This document shows, piece by piece, positions 1-8,181 of a DNA stretch of 64,000 nt. Where the stretch lies: the NCBI RefSeq assembly GCF_009677585.1, contig NZ_WKYV01000011.1, forward strand, positions 1 to 64,000, in the 5' to 3' direction. A program made the translations under genes and the position numbers. The notes under the pieces were generated by a model, which did not search any database, had not been told where the DNA came from, and saw only the letters and a program-made list of their open reading frames with translations. Each line of letters opens with the position of its first letter. The first letter of the stretch is position 1. The DNA comes from Lactonifactor sp. BIOML-A5 (lineage in GTDB: Bacteria; Bacillota; Clostridia; Lachnospirales; Lachnospiraceae).

Positions 1-68
1 TCAAAATGGACGATTAAAAGTTTAATAGGGATAGTATGCGCTTTTTTGGCTATCCGATGGTTTTTGTT

Positions 69-815
69 TCATAGTAAATAGTTCGATTCTTTCTCGATGA
101 TAATCGCTATGCCGTTGTGTTCTTCAACTGCGTTTTTAAGGAACGAACCTATATCAGAAAGAAGCATGTGTGTACCAAGCACGCCATCAAGATTGCCTGA
201 TTCATTATATACCGGCCATGCTGCGGACACGGTTAGATCATCCATAACGAAATGTTTATACACAGGGGAGTACACTGGGCCTTTAGCCTCCACCGCAGCT
301 TTATACCAAGCGCGGGTGCGGGGATCGAATTTACCTGCCTGAACTACACGATCACCTGCAGTCAAGTCCTCATTTACGGAATAATACCAGGAGTTTCCGC
401 CGGTCTCAACGTTGTTTCTCATGATCTCAACCACGCCGTTTTCATTTCTGCGAGCGCCGTAGTATTCACCATTTGCAGTGCCGTAACTAAAACTGTATAT
501 ACTATTGCTGTGAGACTCAAGTACGCCAACAAAAAAACGATCCCGCTGTTTTTCGTCAGATAAATTCAGCATTCCATTCTCTATAACTTTATGATTGACT
601 TCATTCACATGATAAGGAACCTGCATGAAGCTATCGATCCTGTTATAGATTTCTTCGTTGATATCAGCGTCCATATGCGCCGTTGTTTTTGTGGCTGAAG
701 AAACCCAATTCGTAAAAATCAACGCACCATAACAAGCCGCTGATATGAACAAGGAGATAATGAATATCAGCAGGATGCATCTTCTTAATGATAGTGTTGT
801 TCTCTCTTTTGTCAT
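69..815 (-). CDS. dCache-type extracytoplasmic sensor protein, probably truncated
   Basis: A 248-residue protein with an N-terminal membrane anchor (about residues 12-35) followed by an extracytoplasmic segment with the dCache_1 look: the FDPRTRAWYKAA and GTHMLLSDIGSFL stretches are typical of this small-molecule sensing fold. Members of the family normally continue into a second membrane helix and a histidine kinase, GGDEF or chemotaxis output domain. Here a TGA at 69-71 ends the frame inside the distal Cache subdomain, although the same frame stays open beyond it to the window edge. I place the start at 815, 13 bases after the stop of the upstream EAL gene and just after GGTGGAG, rather than at 845. 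It is likely the last gene of a signalling operon. It may be a pseudogene or a sensor-only partner; the ligand is unknown. Confidence 0.6.
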   Translation of the reverse strand: MTKERTTLSLRRCILLIFIISLFISAACYGALIFTNWVSSATKTTAHMDADINEEIYNRIDSFMQVPYHVNEVNHKVIENGMLNLSDEKQRDRFFVGVLESHSNSIYSFSYGTANGEYYGARRNENGVVEIMRNNVETGGNSWYYSVNEDLTAGDRVVQAGKFDPRTRAWYKAAVEAKGPVYSPVYKHFVMDDLTVSAAWPVYNESGNLDGVLGTHMLLSDIGSFLKNAVEEHNGIAIIIEKESNYLL

Positions 816-828
816 AACTCCACCATCC

Positions 829-3747
829 TCAATTACGGCTGTCATTTGAATGGCAGTCGTATTTATTTTTGCTTTTCAAAAACTCGAGCGCGTCTTCTTC
901 ATTAAGAGGCTTGCTGAACAGATATCCCTGTATCCTATCACAGTTGTGTTCTTGCAAATACTGTAACTGGCATTCGTGTTCGACCCCTTCAGCAATTGTA
1001 CAATGCCCCAGTTTGTGTGACATCGAAATAATATCGCTTGTTATTGCTTTACTCAGGTCTGCATCTAACAGCTTATCGATGAAATATTTGTCAATTTTCA
1101 AGCAGTCGAAGCTTAACTCTTTTTCTCTGGCTAAAGAGGAATAGCCAGTTCCAAAGTCATCTATAGCTATGTGAAGTCCGGCTTCTCTCAGCTTCTCGAT
1201 AATGCTATTGATGTTTTCATAATCGGAGGCAAAGACCGATTCCGTAATTTCAATACCAATATTCCGTGGATTAACCTGCATCTCGTTCATCAATTCCAGA
1301 AACCTGCTTGTAAAATCAGGTTTTAAAAGCTGAATAGCAGAAATGTTGATTGAAACGCCGACTTCATCATATCCACTTACTTTGAGCTTATTTAGGAAAT
1401 AAAACGCGTTGACAATCACTTTTTCACCAATCGGTATAATAAGCTTTGTCTTTTCGGCAATCGGTATGAATTCAACAGGAGACACCAGTCCGAGCTTTTC
1501 TGTTTTTAATCTAGCAAGCGCTTCAAACCCGCAGACAGCATTTGTCTGCAACTCAATAATCGGTTGGTATTGCAAAAACAACTTATCATTAGTACTTCCA
1601 AGCACTACGCCCGTAAGCGCTTCCCTGATGTCTCCCTCGCGGTTTACCTCAGCCTCCAGTTCCTCGTTATAAAAACAAGCATCAAAGTCTTTTCCCGAAA
1701 CAGCAATAGCTCTTTCTGATGCAATCAAAAGCTTTCTCAAAAGTAAATCCACATCGTTTTCATCATCGTCCTGCTCAATTTCCAATATCCCAATCCCGCC
1801 GCCTATTCGCTCAGTTACAAATAAGGCTTCTACGGCTTCTGCGATGATATCGCTAAATTCAACCAGCTCGTTTTTGTCTTTGTAATCAATGAGATAGAAG
1901 ACAAACCGATTTTCATAGGCTTGGAACAGTAGGCGATTGTCAGAGCAATACTGGCTGAGTGTTTCAGCAGTTACTTTTATTAGGTTCTGTGTATAGTGAA
2001 ACCCATAATTAGCGGTTAACAGCTGAACGGTGCTCAAATTGATACTGATGACCGCTCTATTTAGTCCATCCTTTTTTTTGAGGTCATGATTCAGAAGGGC
2101 TTCCAAATAATCACGATTATACAAGCCTGTCCAATTGTCATGCTCATTCATGTATCTGAGATGGTTCTCCATCTCTTTTCTGTCTGAGATATCAAGAATA
2201 ATTCCCTCCAGAGCTTCAACTTCGCCCTCATCGTTATAAATACCTTGCCCCATTTCAAGAACCCATTTCCGCTCACCGGTGGCAGTTGTGATTTCATATT
2301 CAAATTTAAACGTCTGCCTTTTTGAAAGAATTTGCGCCCATTTGTTCCACAATGCTTCGCGGTATTCAAGAACAATCAAATCATTAAAAGATAAATCTCT
2401 ATTATTGACCAAGCTTTCCGTCAAATATCCTGTCAGTTCATAGCAGCCTTCTGAGACAAATTGCATAGTCCAATCGCGGTCATAATTGCACCTATATGCC
2501 AATCCTGGCAAATTCGATAACAGAACAGATTCTCTCCGTTCATTTTCCCTTAATGCAATCTCAGCAAGTTTGCGTTGCGTAATGTCACAAGATGAGCCTT
2601 GAAACCCGATCGCATTGCCTTTATCATCGCGGATGAAAGAAATACTCAACTCCAGCCAGATAACGGTGCCGTCTGCTTTATAATGTTCAATTTCGATCGT
2701 CAGTGACCTGTTTTTATCAATTTCGGGATCTTTTTCTTTTTCTAACTCTTCATAAAAAATCGATTGGATTTTATGCAACGTTTGTGCTGGAAATTTTTCT
2801 TCCATCTTCCTATTCATATGCTCTTCGATGGATTCTCCAAGGAGTTTTTCAACAGAGGGACTTACATAAGTCGTTTTCAGGTCTAAATCCATCTGCCAGA
2901 CAACGTCTGACATATTTTCAGTGATACTTCGATATTTTGTTTCACTTTCAATCAGCGCAGCCAAAGCGGCTTTTTGGTTGGTAATGTCCTGAATAAGACA
3001 CATATGATTAAGCTTGTTTCCCGCTAAAGGAGCAAGAGACGCAACGACCATGTATACCCATACAACCGATCCATCGGGTTTAACATATCGCTTCTCCATT
3101 GAATAGCTTTTAATTTCACCGGCCTGCAGTTTATTAAAATTTTCAATATCTTCATCCAAGTCGTCAGGGTGTGTGATCTTTGCCCAGCCTGAATCAATGA
3201 GCTCTTCTTTAGTCCTGCCTGTAATTTGTTCAAACGCAGAGTTTATTTTTATAATATCCTTGTCAGAGAGTTTGGGATCACGGCTGTGAGAAATCGCTAT
3301 GCCAATAGGTGCCTGGTCGAAAATCATGTCAAAGGTAAGTGTCTGTTCGTCAATTCTCTGCTCCAGCGCTTGCTGCGCTCGCAACAATGCTACGTGAACA
3401 TTGATCCTGGCTTTCAATGAATCCATATGAAGTGGCTTTCGGATATAGTCTACGGCACCAAGCTTTAAGCCCTTGATTTCATTATCCAATTCATCATAAT
3501 TAGTCAATATTATGGTGCGCAGCTTCCGAAACCGCTCATCCCGATTCAATGATTCGAGAACCTGTAAACCATTCATATTAGGCATATTGAGATCGAGTAT
3601 GAGCAAGTTGATTTCATCATTCTCCGCAAGTACACGCAAAGCCTCTATACCGTCGCAAGCAGTTAGCACGTTATACTCACTAAGCATGTTTTTGATGATC
3701 AATCTGTCCGATGCCGAATCGTCAACTACCAAAATTTTAATTAGCAT
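829..3747 (-). CDS. Response regulator with three PAS domains, degenerate GGDEF and EAL phosphodiesterase
   Basis: A 972-residue cytoplasmic protein. Domains in order: CheY-like receiver (1-120; VVDD acidic pair, phospho-Asp in LILDLNMPNMNG, Lys in YIRKPL), PAS 1 (about 135-262), PAS 2 (270-395), PAS 3 (405-525), a GGDEF-like domain (535-695) and EAL (705-955). The GGDEF signature is replaced by YENRF, so cyclase activity is unlikely. The EAL domain keeps its catalytic set: EAL in GFEALARL, the Glu of ITES, DDFGTGYSS, KIDK, EGVE and QGY. It probably hydrolyses c-di-GMP to pGpG under control of phosphorylation and PAS ligands. AGGAGG lies a few bases upstream of the ATG. The natural phosphodonor could be the hybrid kinase whose tail survives just upstream. 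Confidence 0.85.
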   Translation of the reverse strand: MLIKILVVDDSASDRLIIKNMLSEYNVLTACDGIEALRVLAENDEINLLILDLNMPNMNGLQVLESLNRDERFRKLRTIILTNYDELDNEIKGLKLGAVDYIRKPLHMDSLKARINVHVALLRAQQALEQRIDEQTLTFDMIFDQAPIGIAISHSRDPKLSDKDIIKINSAFEQITGRTKEELIDSGWAKITHPDDLDEDIENFNKLQAGEIKSYSMEKRYVKPDGSVVWVYMVVASLAPLAGNKLNHMCLIQDITNQKAALAALIESETKYRSITENMSDVVWQMDLDLKTTYVSPSVEKLLGESIEEHMNRKMEEKFPAQTLHKIQSIFYEELEKEKDPEIDKNRSLTIEIEHYKADGTVIWLELSISFIRDDKGNAIGFQGSSCDITQRKLAEIALRENERRESVLLSNLPGLAYRCNYDRDWTMQFVSEGCYELTGYLTESLVNNRDLSFNDLIVLEYREALWNKWAQILSKRQTFKFEYEITTATGERKWVLEMGQGIYNDEGEVEALEGIILDISDRKEMENHLRYMNEHDNWTGLYNRDYLEALLNHDLKKKDGLNRAVISINLSTVQLLTANYGFHYTQNLIKVTAETLSQYCSDNRLLFQAYENRFVFYLIDYKDKNELVEFSDIIAEAVEALFVTERIGGGIGILEIEQDDDENDVDLLLRKLLIASERAIAVSGKDFDACFYNEELEAEVNREGDIREALTGVVLGSTNDKLFLQYQPIIELQTNAVCGFEALARLKTEKLGLVSPVEFIPIAEKTKLIIPIGEKVIVNAFYFLNKLKVSGYDEVGVSINISAIQLLKPDFTSRFLELMNEMQVNPRNIGIEITESVFASDYENINSIIEKLREAGLHIAIDDFGTGYSSLAREKELSFDCLKIDKYFIDKLLDADLSKAITSDIISMSHKLGHCTIAEGVEHECQLQYLQEHNCDRIQGYLFSKPLNEEDALEFLKSKNKYDCHSNDSRN

Positions 3748-3788
3748 TTTAAATCCTCCTCTTTAACCCACACCCACTCTAGGCTTTC

Positions 3789-4430
3789 TTATTTTAGTTC
3801 CTCAAGCAGTTTCCCAAGTAATTTAGAAAACCTGTCTTGCAATGGCACTATTTCGTTTTCCTTTTCTTCATTAAGAGCTTTCTGTAATAACGCAGCTACA
3901 GCCTGCAGTGATTTAGCACCGATACTTCCGGAACTGCTCTTAACCTTATGTACGATTTGTGTAGCTTCAGCGTATCTTTTTTCACGTACTGCCGCTTCAA
4001 GCTTGTCCAAAGTATCTTGATTCTCATTGCGGTACTCGATTAGCACCTGATTATACAATTCTTCGTTGCCGCCCATATTTTTAAAGCCTAGCTGCCGGTC
4101 AAGGACAGCTGTATCCGGTTCTATATTAGGTTCATTTTCAAGGATAATATCTTTTATGGTTTGAATAAAGTGATCGGGATTAATGGGCTTACTGATGTAA
4201 TGAAATATTCCGCTTTGCTCGCACTTGTCCCGAACACCTAAAATCACATCCGCTGTCATTGCTATAATAGGGACTTGGCTTGAAATCGATCGGATATTCT
4301 CCGCCGCTTCATAGCCGTTCATGACAGGCATGTGCAAATCCATCAATATCAAATCGATGATGTCACGATGCTTCTGATATAGCTCAACAGCTTCCTTTCC
4401 GTCGTTGGCAATATGAACCTGTTGACCTCA
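3789..4430 (-). pseudogene. C-terminal REC-Hpt remnant of a hybrid histidine kinase
   Basis: The frame reads the second half of a receiver domain (from about ANDGKEAVELYQ, phospho-Asp in LILMDLHMPVMNG, Lys in YISKPINP) followed by a histidine phosphotransfer domain with the phospho-His in HKVKSSSGSIGA. The first possible ATG (4352) lies inside the receiver just before its Asp. However, receiver-like codons continue in frame upstream to about 4427, where homology stops in the start of a type III Mod gene. The kinase, sensor and receiver N-terminus are therefore gone. The remnant once belonged to a multistep phosphorelay, probably feeding the adjacent REC-PAS-EAL protein. It could still make a 187-aa Hpt protein if translation begins at 4352. 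Confidence 0.75.
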
Positions 4431-4537
4431 TCGCGCTTCATTCGCATGATACGGTAGATGCCGAAATCAAGGTCAGACTGGTCAAACTGAAACATCTCGC
4501 GGAGGATGCTCATTAATTTTTTCTGGTTATCAGTCAT
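4414..4537 (-). pseudogene. N-terminal fragment of a type III restriction-modification Mod methyltransferase
   Basis: The first ~41 codons (start MTDNQKKLMSIL, then LREMFQFDQSDLDFGIYRIM and RDEVNRF) match the highly conserved N-terminus of type III / mod-like site-specific DNA methyltransferases. The frame then runs out of homology at about 4414-4427, crosses into the hybrid kinase remnant in another frame and stops at 4349 after 62 residues. None of the methylase motifs (DPPY, FxGxG) remain. The start overlaps the stop of the XRE gene by 4 bases (ATGA), so the intact element evidently carried XRE-mod-(res) downstream of the ABC-3C genes. Confidence 0.7.
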
Positions 4538-4779
4538 TTTGTGGTACCTTCTTTCCCGCTGCCCGTGGCAGCGGCATCATCGGGAATTGTTTCCATGATG
4601 TCTGTTATATCGCACTGAAGAACATCGCATATCTTTAACAGAACAGCGGTTGTAACATTCTCGTCTTTTCCGAGCTTCGCAAGTGAGGACGAGCTGATAC
4701 CCGCTGCTTGTCGTAGCTCAGTTTTCTTCATGTTTCTGTCAATTAACAACTTCCACAGCTTCTTATAACTCATCTTCAT
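4534..4779 (-). CDS. Small Cro/XRE-family HTH regulator of the ABC-3C island
   Basis: An 81-residue protein that is essentially one Cro/C1-type helix-turn-helix (KKTELRQAAGISSSSLAKL is the HTH, then DVLQCDITDIME), like YozG/Cro-type regulators common beside restriction-modification and ABC-3C genes. Its start overlaps the end of the DUF2326 ATPase gene by 17 bases, so it is the fourth gene of the leftward operon. It is a reasonable candidate for the factor that binds the palindromes at 7790-7807 or 7903-7918 in front of the operon; that link is inference. Confidence 0.8.
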   Translation of the reverse strand: MKMSYKKLWKLLIDRNMKKTELRQAAGISSSSLAKLGKDENVTTAVLLKICDVLQCDITDIMETIPDDAAATGSGKEGTTK

Positions 4780-6421
4780 TGTCTGTCACCTCTTTATTCC
4801 ATGATTCGCCGTACAGTTCGCAATTACCATCCGACAATTTCAAAACAGTATTACCCGTCAGAATGCGCTGCGTGTCTGGTTTATACGCAGCCTGTTTATC
4901 AAAGGCGATAAACACCTGTTTTGTACTTTGAACGTATATTTTCATAATGCCGTCGACAGCACCATCGCCGATGTTTTTCAAAATTAACGAATCGTGCGCT
5001 ATGGCCGGTAGTGCAGTCAGGTTGAGTATTGCCAAGTCATAGATGACCATGCCTTTGTAATTCGAGCCTGTGCCGGTATCATCCGGCGTTTCAAACCTGT
5101 AACTGTTGTACTCGTTGAATGTGAGGCGCGGCGCTTTCCGCACGTCTGCAAAGAGCGAATCGTTATATTCCTTCATTCTATCATTGATAGCACGTTCAAT
5201 CTCATCAAGGATGCTTTCTATCGCGTGTTTCAACATTTCGTCAGCTTTTTTCTTTGCATCCTGCAGCTCGGTCAATGTAAGGTACGCTTCATTCTGTGCT
5301 TTCAGCGCATCAATATGACCTTTAATTTCCGAATGCATATCCAAAAATTCTTTGGACAGGTTGCCGACAAAACCGAGCTGGTTGATTTCTGTCTGCACTG
5401 ACTGGATTTGTTCCAGCAAAGCAGCAATCTCCAACTCGACCGATTGGCGCTCGCTTTTGAACTGTTCATCGAGTATGGTCGCCAGCTTCTGATGGTATTT
5501 TTCTACTTCATACAGCTTCCGAATGTTCACATCAGGGAAAAACTCCTGTAAAGCAGATAAATCTGCTTCTGTCGGATATAGACCATACGCGAGGCTAATA
5601 TCCAGGAGGCTTACTCGGCGGCGTTTTGCCTGCAAATCGGTTTCGAGACGCAGCTTACTGCCCTGAAGCTGTGATTTTAAACGACTCTTTTCAATGTCTG
5701 CTTCGTTATGGCCTTCCACCTGTTCATCAGTCAGATTATCAAGCTGAACCTGCAGGCTGTGTATTTGCGCCAGATTTTCGTCATATTTTGTTTTGCCTCC
5801 AACGAGGTCAGGGACAAAGCGATACTTTCGGGCTTCTCGGAAAATCGACAGCCGCTTTTTCTGCTCCTCAAGATTGCCGTTGAAGGCTTCAATGTCCTTA
5901 TATCTGTCAAACAGGCGGACAAGAATTTCGATGGATTTTTGCATTCCTTCTCCGGGCAAGCCCTTGAGAGGTTTGCGCTCATCGGTATTTTCTTTTCCGT
6001 ATATCCTGAAGAAGCTGCTCATTGTCTCGCGGAAGGATAGCCCTGCGAAATCAATATGGTATTTTTCTTTCAACCAGTCGGCAAACTGCTGCTTCGTCCA
6101 TACAACTCCTGTCAGCACATATCCCTCTGAGCATACATGAATATCGGTGGGCGATTCGGTACTGCGGGCAAAGTAGTACGGCGTTCCATCAAATTCAAAT
6201 GTAAAGAAGATAGTGTGATTGCCAATGTGCTTCACACCATCACTGACAAGGTACGAGTTGCCACCAAAAGCAAAATCAATGGCAAGCATGGCAGAGGATT
6301 TTCCGATTGAGTTTTCGCCATCCTCTTTTCCGAGAACGACGTTCAATCCCTCTTTGAAGCGGATTGGAGGTCGTTCTTTTCCTTTTTCCTTAAAGACCGG
6401 CGAGGTGATTTCTATAAGCAT
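4763..6421 (-). CDS. DUF2326-family SMC-like ABC ATPase of an ABC-three-component system
   Basis: A 552-residue ATPase. The N-terminus has an AAA/SMC nucleotide-binding fold with a Walker A-like GKEDGENSIGKSS (about residues 32-44). A long coiled coil spans about 190-430 (e.g. SLQVQLDNLTDEQVEG, EQIQSVQTEINQL). The C-terminal part (about 430-540, including YDLAILNL and IAHDSLILKNI) is the DUF2326 region that completes the ABC head. In established classification such ATPases pair with a small middle component and a variable third protein in ABC-3C conflict systems thought to act against invading DNA or phage. That three-gene context is present here: the gene overlaps the middle component by 10 bases and the XRE gene by 17. 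Confidence 0.85.
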   Translation of the reverse strand: MLIEITSPVFKEKGKERPPIRFKEGLNVVLGKEDGENSIGKSSAMLAIDFAFGGNSYLVSDGVKHIGNHTIFFTFEFDGTPYYFARSTESPTDIHVCSEGYVLTGVVWTKQQFADWLKEKYHIDFAGLSFRETMSSFFRIYGKENTDERKPLKGLPGEGMQKSIEILVRLFDRYKDIEAFNGNLEEQKKRLSIFREARKYRFVPDLVGGKTKYDENLAQIHSLQVQLDNLTDEQVEGHNEADIEKSRLKSQLQGSKLRLETDLQAKRRRVSLLDISLAYGLYPTEADLSALQEFFPDVNIRKLYEVEKYHQKLATILDEQFKSERQSVELEIAALLEQIQSVQTEINQLGFVGNLSKEFLDMHSEIKGHIDALKAQNEAYLTLTELQDAKKKADEMLKHAIESILDEIERAINDRMKEYNDSLFADVRKAPRLTFNEYNSYRFETPDDTGTGSNYKGMVIYDLAILNLTALPAIAHDSLILKNIGDGAVDGIMKIYVQSTKQVFIAFDKQAAYKPDTQRILTGNTVLKLSDGNCELYGESWNKEVTDNEDEL

Positions 6422-6636
6422 GAATATACCTCTCCTTTCTCATTGATGTCTATTGCGTTAAGCGCATATAGGCAGTCCATAACCGACAAAAAATCCGTTG
6501 CGTCGGAAAGCGAAGGCTTTATCCGAAGATAAAGGTCTTTCACTGCGATTGGATTATCTTGTACCTCTTTGAGCACCGTTGGAATCATCGCCAAGGTGCT
6601 GTTTTTATATGAATACAGCTTATTCGGTAATTGCAT
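6412..6636 (-). CDS. ABC-3C middle component (MC6-like)
   Basis: A 74-residue protein beginning MQLPNKLYSYKNS, with LKEVQDNPIAVKDLYLRIK and a DCLYALNAIDIN segment. This resembles the winged-helix-like middle components (MC6 type) that bridge the ATPase and the third protein of ABC-3C systems. A longer open frame exists upstream, but the ATG at 6636 has GAGGTG 5 bases ahead and starts at the conserved residues. It overlaps the preceding gene by 17 bases and the ATPase by 10, which indicates translational coupling. MC subfamily assignment is from recognition, not a search. Confidence 0.75.
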   Translation of the reverse strand: MQLPNKLYSYKNSTLAMIPTVLKEVQDNPIAVKDLYLRIKPSLSDATDFLSVMDCLYALNAIDINEKGEVYSCL

Positions 6637-7789
6637 CGAACACCTCACAGCTCTGCACGAAGTACGAAACCACAATCTGGCAGAAAATTGCGTCCTGTAG
6701 CGTAACACGATGTATTTTATCTGCGATTTCATTGAAGATTTCGAGATGCGGTTTGTTTGCCTTTTTTAGTTTCTTATACAATGCGTGAATCTGGTCTTGG
6801 ATTTCATCGTAGTCAATTTCGCCGCTTTTATCCAGATTTATCATTATTTCTTTTATGCGTATGAAGTATGTGGTGACGTAGTTGGTTACCGCATTGTAAA
6901 GCACCATGTCCTGAGACGGGCTAAGTTTCTGCTTGACTTCCTTTGGTTCAAAGGAAGCATCAGACAATTCCTTTTCCCCGAGTTTCCGTATTCTTTTGAT
7001 TACGCCGACAATGCCCTTTTCCAAAGGCAGGTCATCAAGAAGACGGATGCTTTGTTTATGCGTAGACAACACCGTTTTTATTTCCTTTAGTTCAGCCATC
7101 AACTTCTTGCTGTCATCAAGGAGATATGTGGCATAGCACTGCGGGCACATTGCCATGAGGTTTTCGGGCGTAGTCGCTTTAGATTTATCTATCAAGCTAA
7201 CTTCAAATGTATGAATGGCTTTTCCGTTTTTTGAAATAGTTAGCTGCCTCCCGCACCCCGGGAATGGACAGCACCCATCTGTTTCTGCAAGTAAATAATC
7301 GCCGTACTTTTTCTTCAAATCGGATGCAAGAATCTGTTGCTGCTGTTTCTGGAGTTCATCCTGCGGAATCAGCCCAGCAGACTCCTGAATAATTTGTTCC
7401 AGCCATTCGGTGACTTTTTCTGCAACATTATCTGCATTTATGGTCGGTTCATAACCGACTAAATCCTCTGCAAATAAAGCCCTTGAAGCGGGGCTTCGCT
7501 TGCTTATGCTCCGTGTAAGTATTTTAGGTGTTAGATGATACACGATATTTCCCGCTAAATTCTTGGATAAACCTCGTTTTACATAGCTGCGAATGGTGTT
7601 ATCGCTGAGTTTTGCGGAAGGGTCTTTACCCTTTGCCCAGTCAGCCTCAGATACAGTCGTAATCTTTGCCATTAATTCGCGGAAAAAATACGGCACATCA
7701 TCACCGTCGGCTAAATGCTTTTTCATAATTGGGAAAAGTGTTTTGAATTCCACGTCGGCTCGACACTCCTTTACTGAGATTTGCACCAC
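6620..7789 (-). CDS. Third (partner/effector) protein of the ABC-3C system, with Cys-rich HNH-like insert
   Basis: A 389-residue protein, first gene of the operon. In the middle (about residues 174-225) it carries CCPFPGCGRQL, then 30 residues later ENLMAMCPQCYATY. The Cys pairs plus ENL(x)xxC resemble an HNH/zinc-ribbon core, but the usual catalytic His of the first strand (VDHI) is replaced by VSLI, so nuclease activity is doubtful. The rest is helical and resembles C-terminal domains of ABC-3C proteins. An in-frame TAG just upstream forces a start at or after the GTG at 7789, which lies next to a palindrome with no clear ribosome site. An internal GTG at 7753, 12 bases after AAAGGAG, is an alternative. 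Whether it is the toxic effector or the sensor is unknown. Confidence 0.65.
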   Translation of the reverse strand: MVQISVKECRADVEFKTLFPIMKKHLADGDDVPYFFRELMAKITTVSEADWAKGKDPSAKLSDNTIRSYVKRGLSKNLAGNIVYHLTPKILTRSISKRSPASRALFAEDLVGYEPTINADNVAEKVTEWLEQIIQESAGLIPQDELQKQQQQILASDLKKKYGDYLLAETDGCCPFPGCGRQLTISKNGKAIHTFEVSLIDKSKATTPENLMAMCPQCYATYLLDDSKKLMAELKEIKTVLSTHKQSIRLLDDLPLEKGIVGVIKRIRKLGEKELSDASFEPKEVKQKLSPSQDMVLYNAVTNYVTTYFIRIKEIMINLDKSGEIDYDEIQDQIHALYKKLKKANKPHLEIFNEIADKIHRVTLQDAIFCQIVVSYFVQSCEVFDAITE

Positions 7790-7807
7790 GGTGCACTATG
7801 GTGCACC
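7790..7807. promoter_or_regulatory. Palindromic operator-like site at the start of the ABC-3C operon
   Basis: GGTGCACTATGGTGCACC is an inverted repeat with 7-bp arms and a 4-bp spacer, directly abutting the GTG start. A third half-site (GCACC at 7783-7787) forms a second small dyad GCACCACGGTGC with the left arm. Such clustered dyads at a start codon fit a repressor site or a translational hairpin. Confidence 0.45.
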
Positions 7808-7892
7808 AAACCATCCCCAGATTTCGAAGCCCCATTTTATATAATGAGAGCAGGTTAGGAACGGAAGGCGCTCCTGAGGAAACCCCAAATAT

Positions 7893-7921
7893 AGTATATC
7901 ACACTTTTGTCCAAAAGTCAA
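7893..7921 (-). promoter_or_regulatory. Leftward promoter with embedded 16-bp palindrome
   Basis: On the minus strand TTGACT (7921-7916) and TATACT (7898-7893) are separated by exactly 17 bases, a near-consensus sigma-A promoter aimed at the ABC-3C operon about 100 bases away. The palindrome ACTTTTGTCCAAAAGT (7903-7918) covers the spacer and overlaps the -35, the position expected for a Cro/CI-type repressor. It could be the lost prophage's own repressor promoter now driving the defence genes. Confidence 0.55.
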
Positions 7922-8074
7922 ATATTATGTTTGAAAAAAGGATTAAATATTTCCTTGCGCATTCATTCCATAGCCCACCATCAAATGGTGCGTTCCCTGA
8001 TCTGGAACGGCTCAACGCTATGCGACGGTAGAACTTAATACACTCAGCTGACTATTGAGCAGGAAGCTGCATTC

Positions 8075-8175
8075 CGAAACGGAGCAATCTGTGAAGGACT
8101 GCGGTATGGTATCTTATTGCCATTTTTCAGCCAGCTGCTGCAGACCTCCGTTTCGAGACAACGAAAACGGAGGTC
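8075..8175 (+). promoter_or_regulatory. Leader with mutually exclusive hairpins masking the ribosome site
   Basis: Three complementary segments lie between 7922 and the next gene: A = CGAAACGGAG (8075-8084), B = GACCTCCGTTTCG (8143-8155) and C = AAACGGAGGTC (8165-8175). B:C gives an 11-bp perfect stem that buries GGAGG, the only ribosome site of the gene at 8182. A:B gives a 10-bp perfect stem that would free it. Nothing else coding is seen in 7808-8181. Confidence 0.45.
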
Positions 8176-8181
8176 ATTTTA

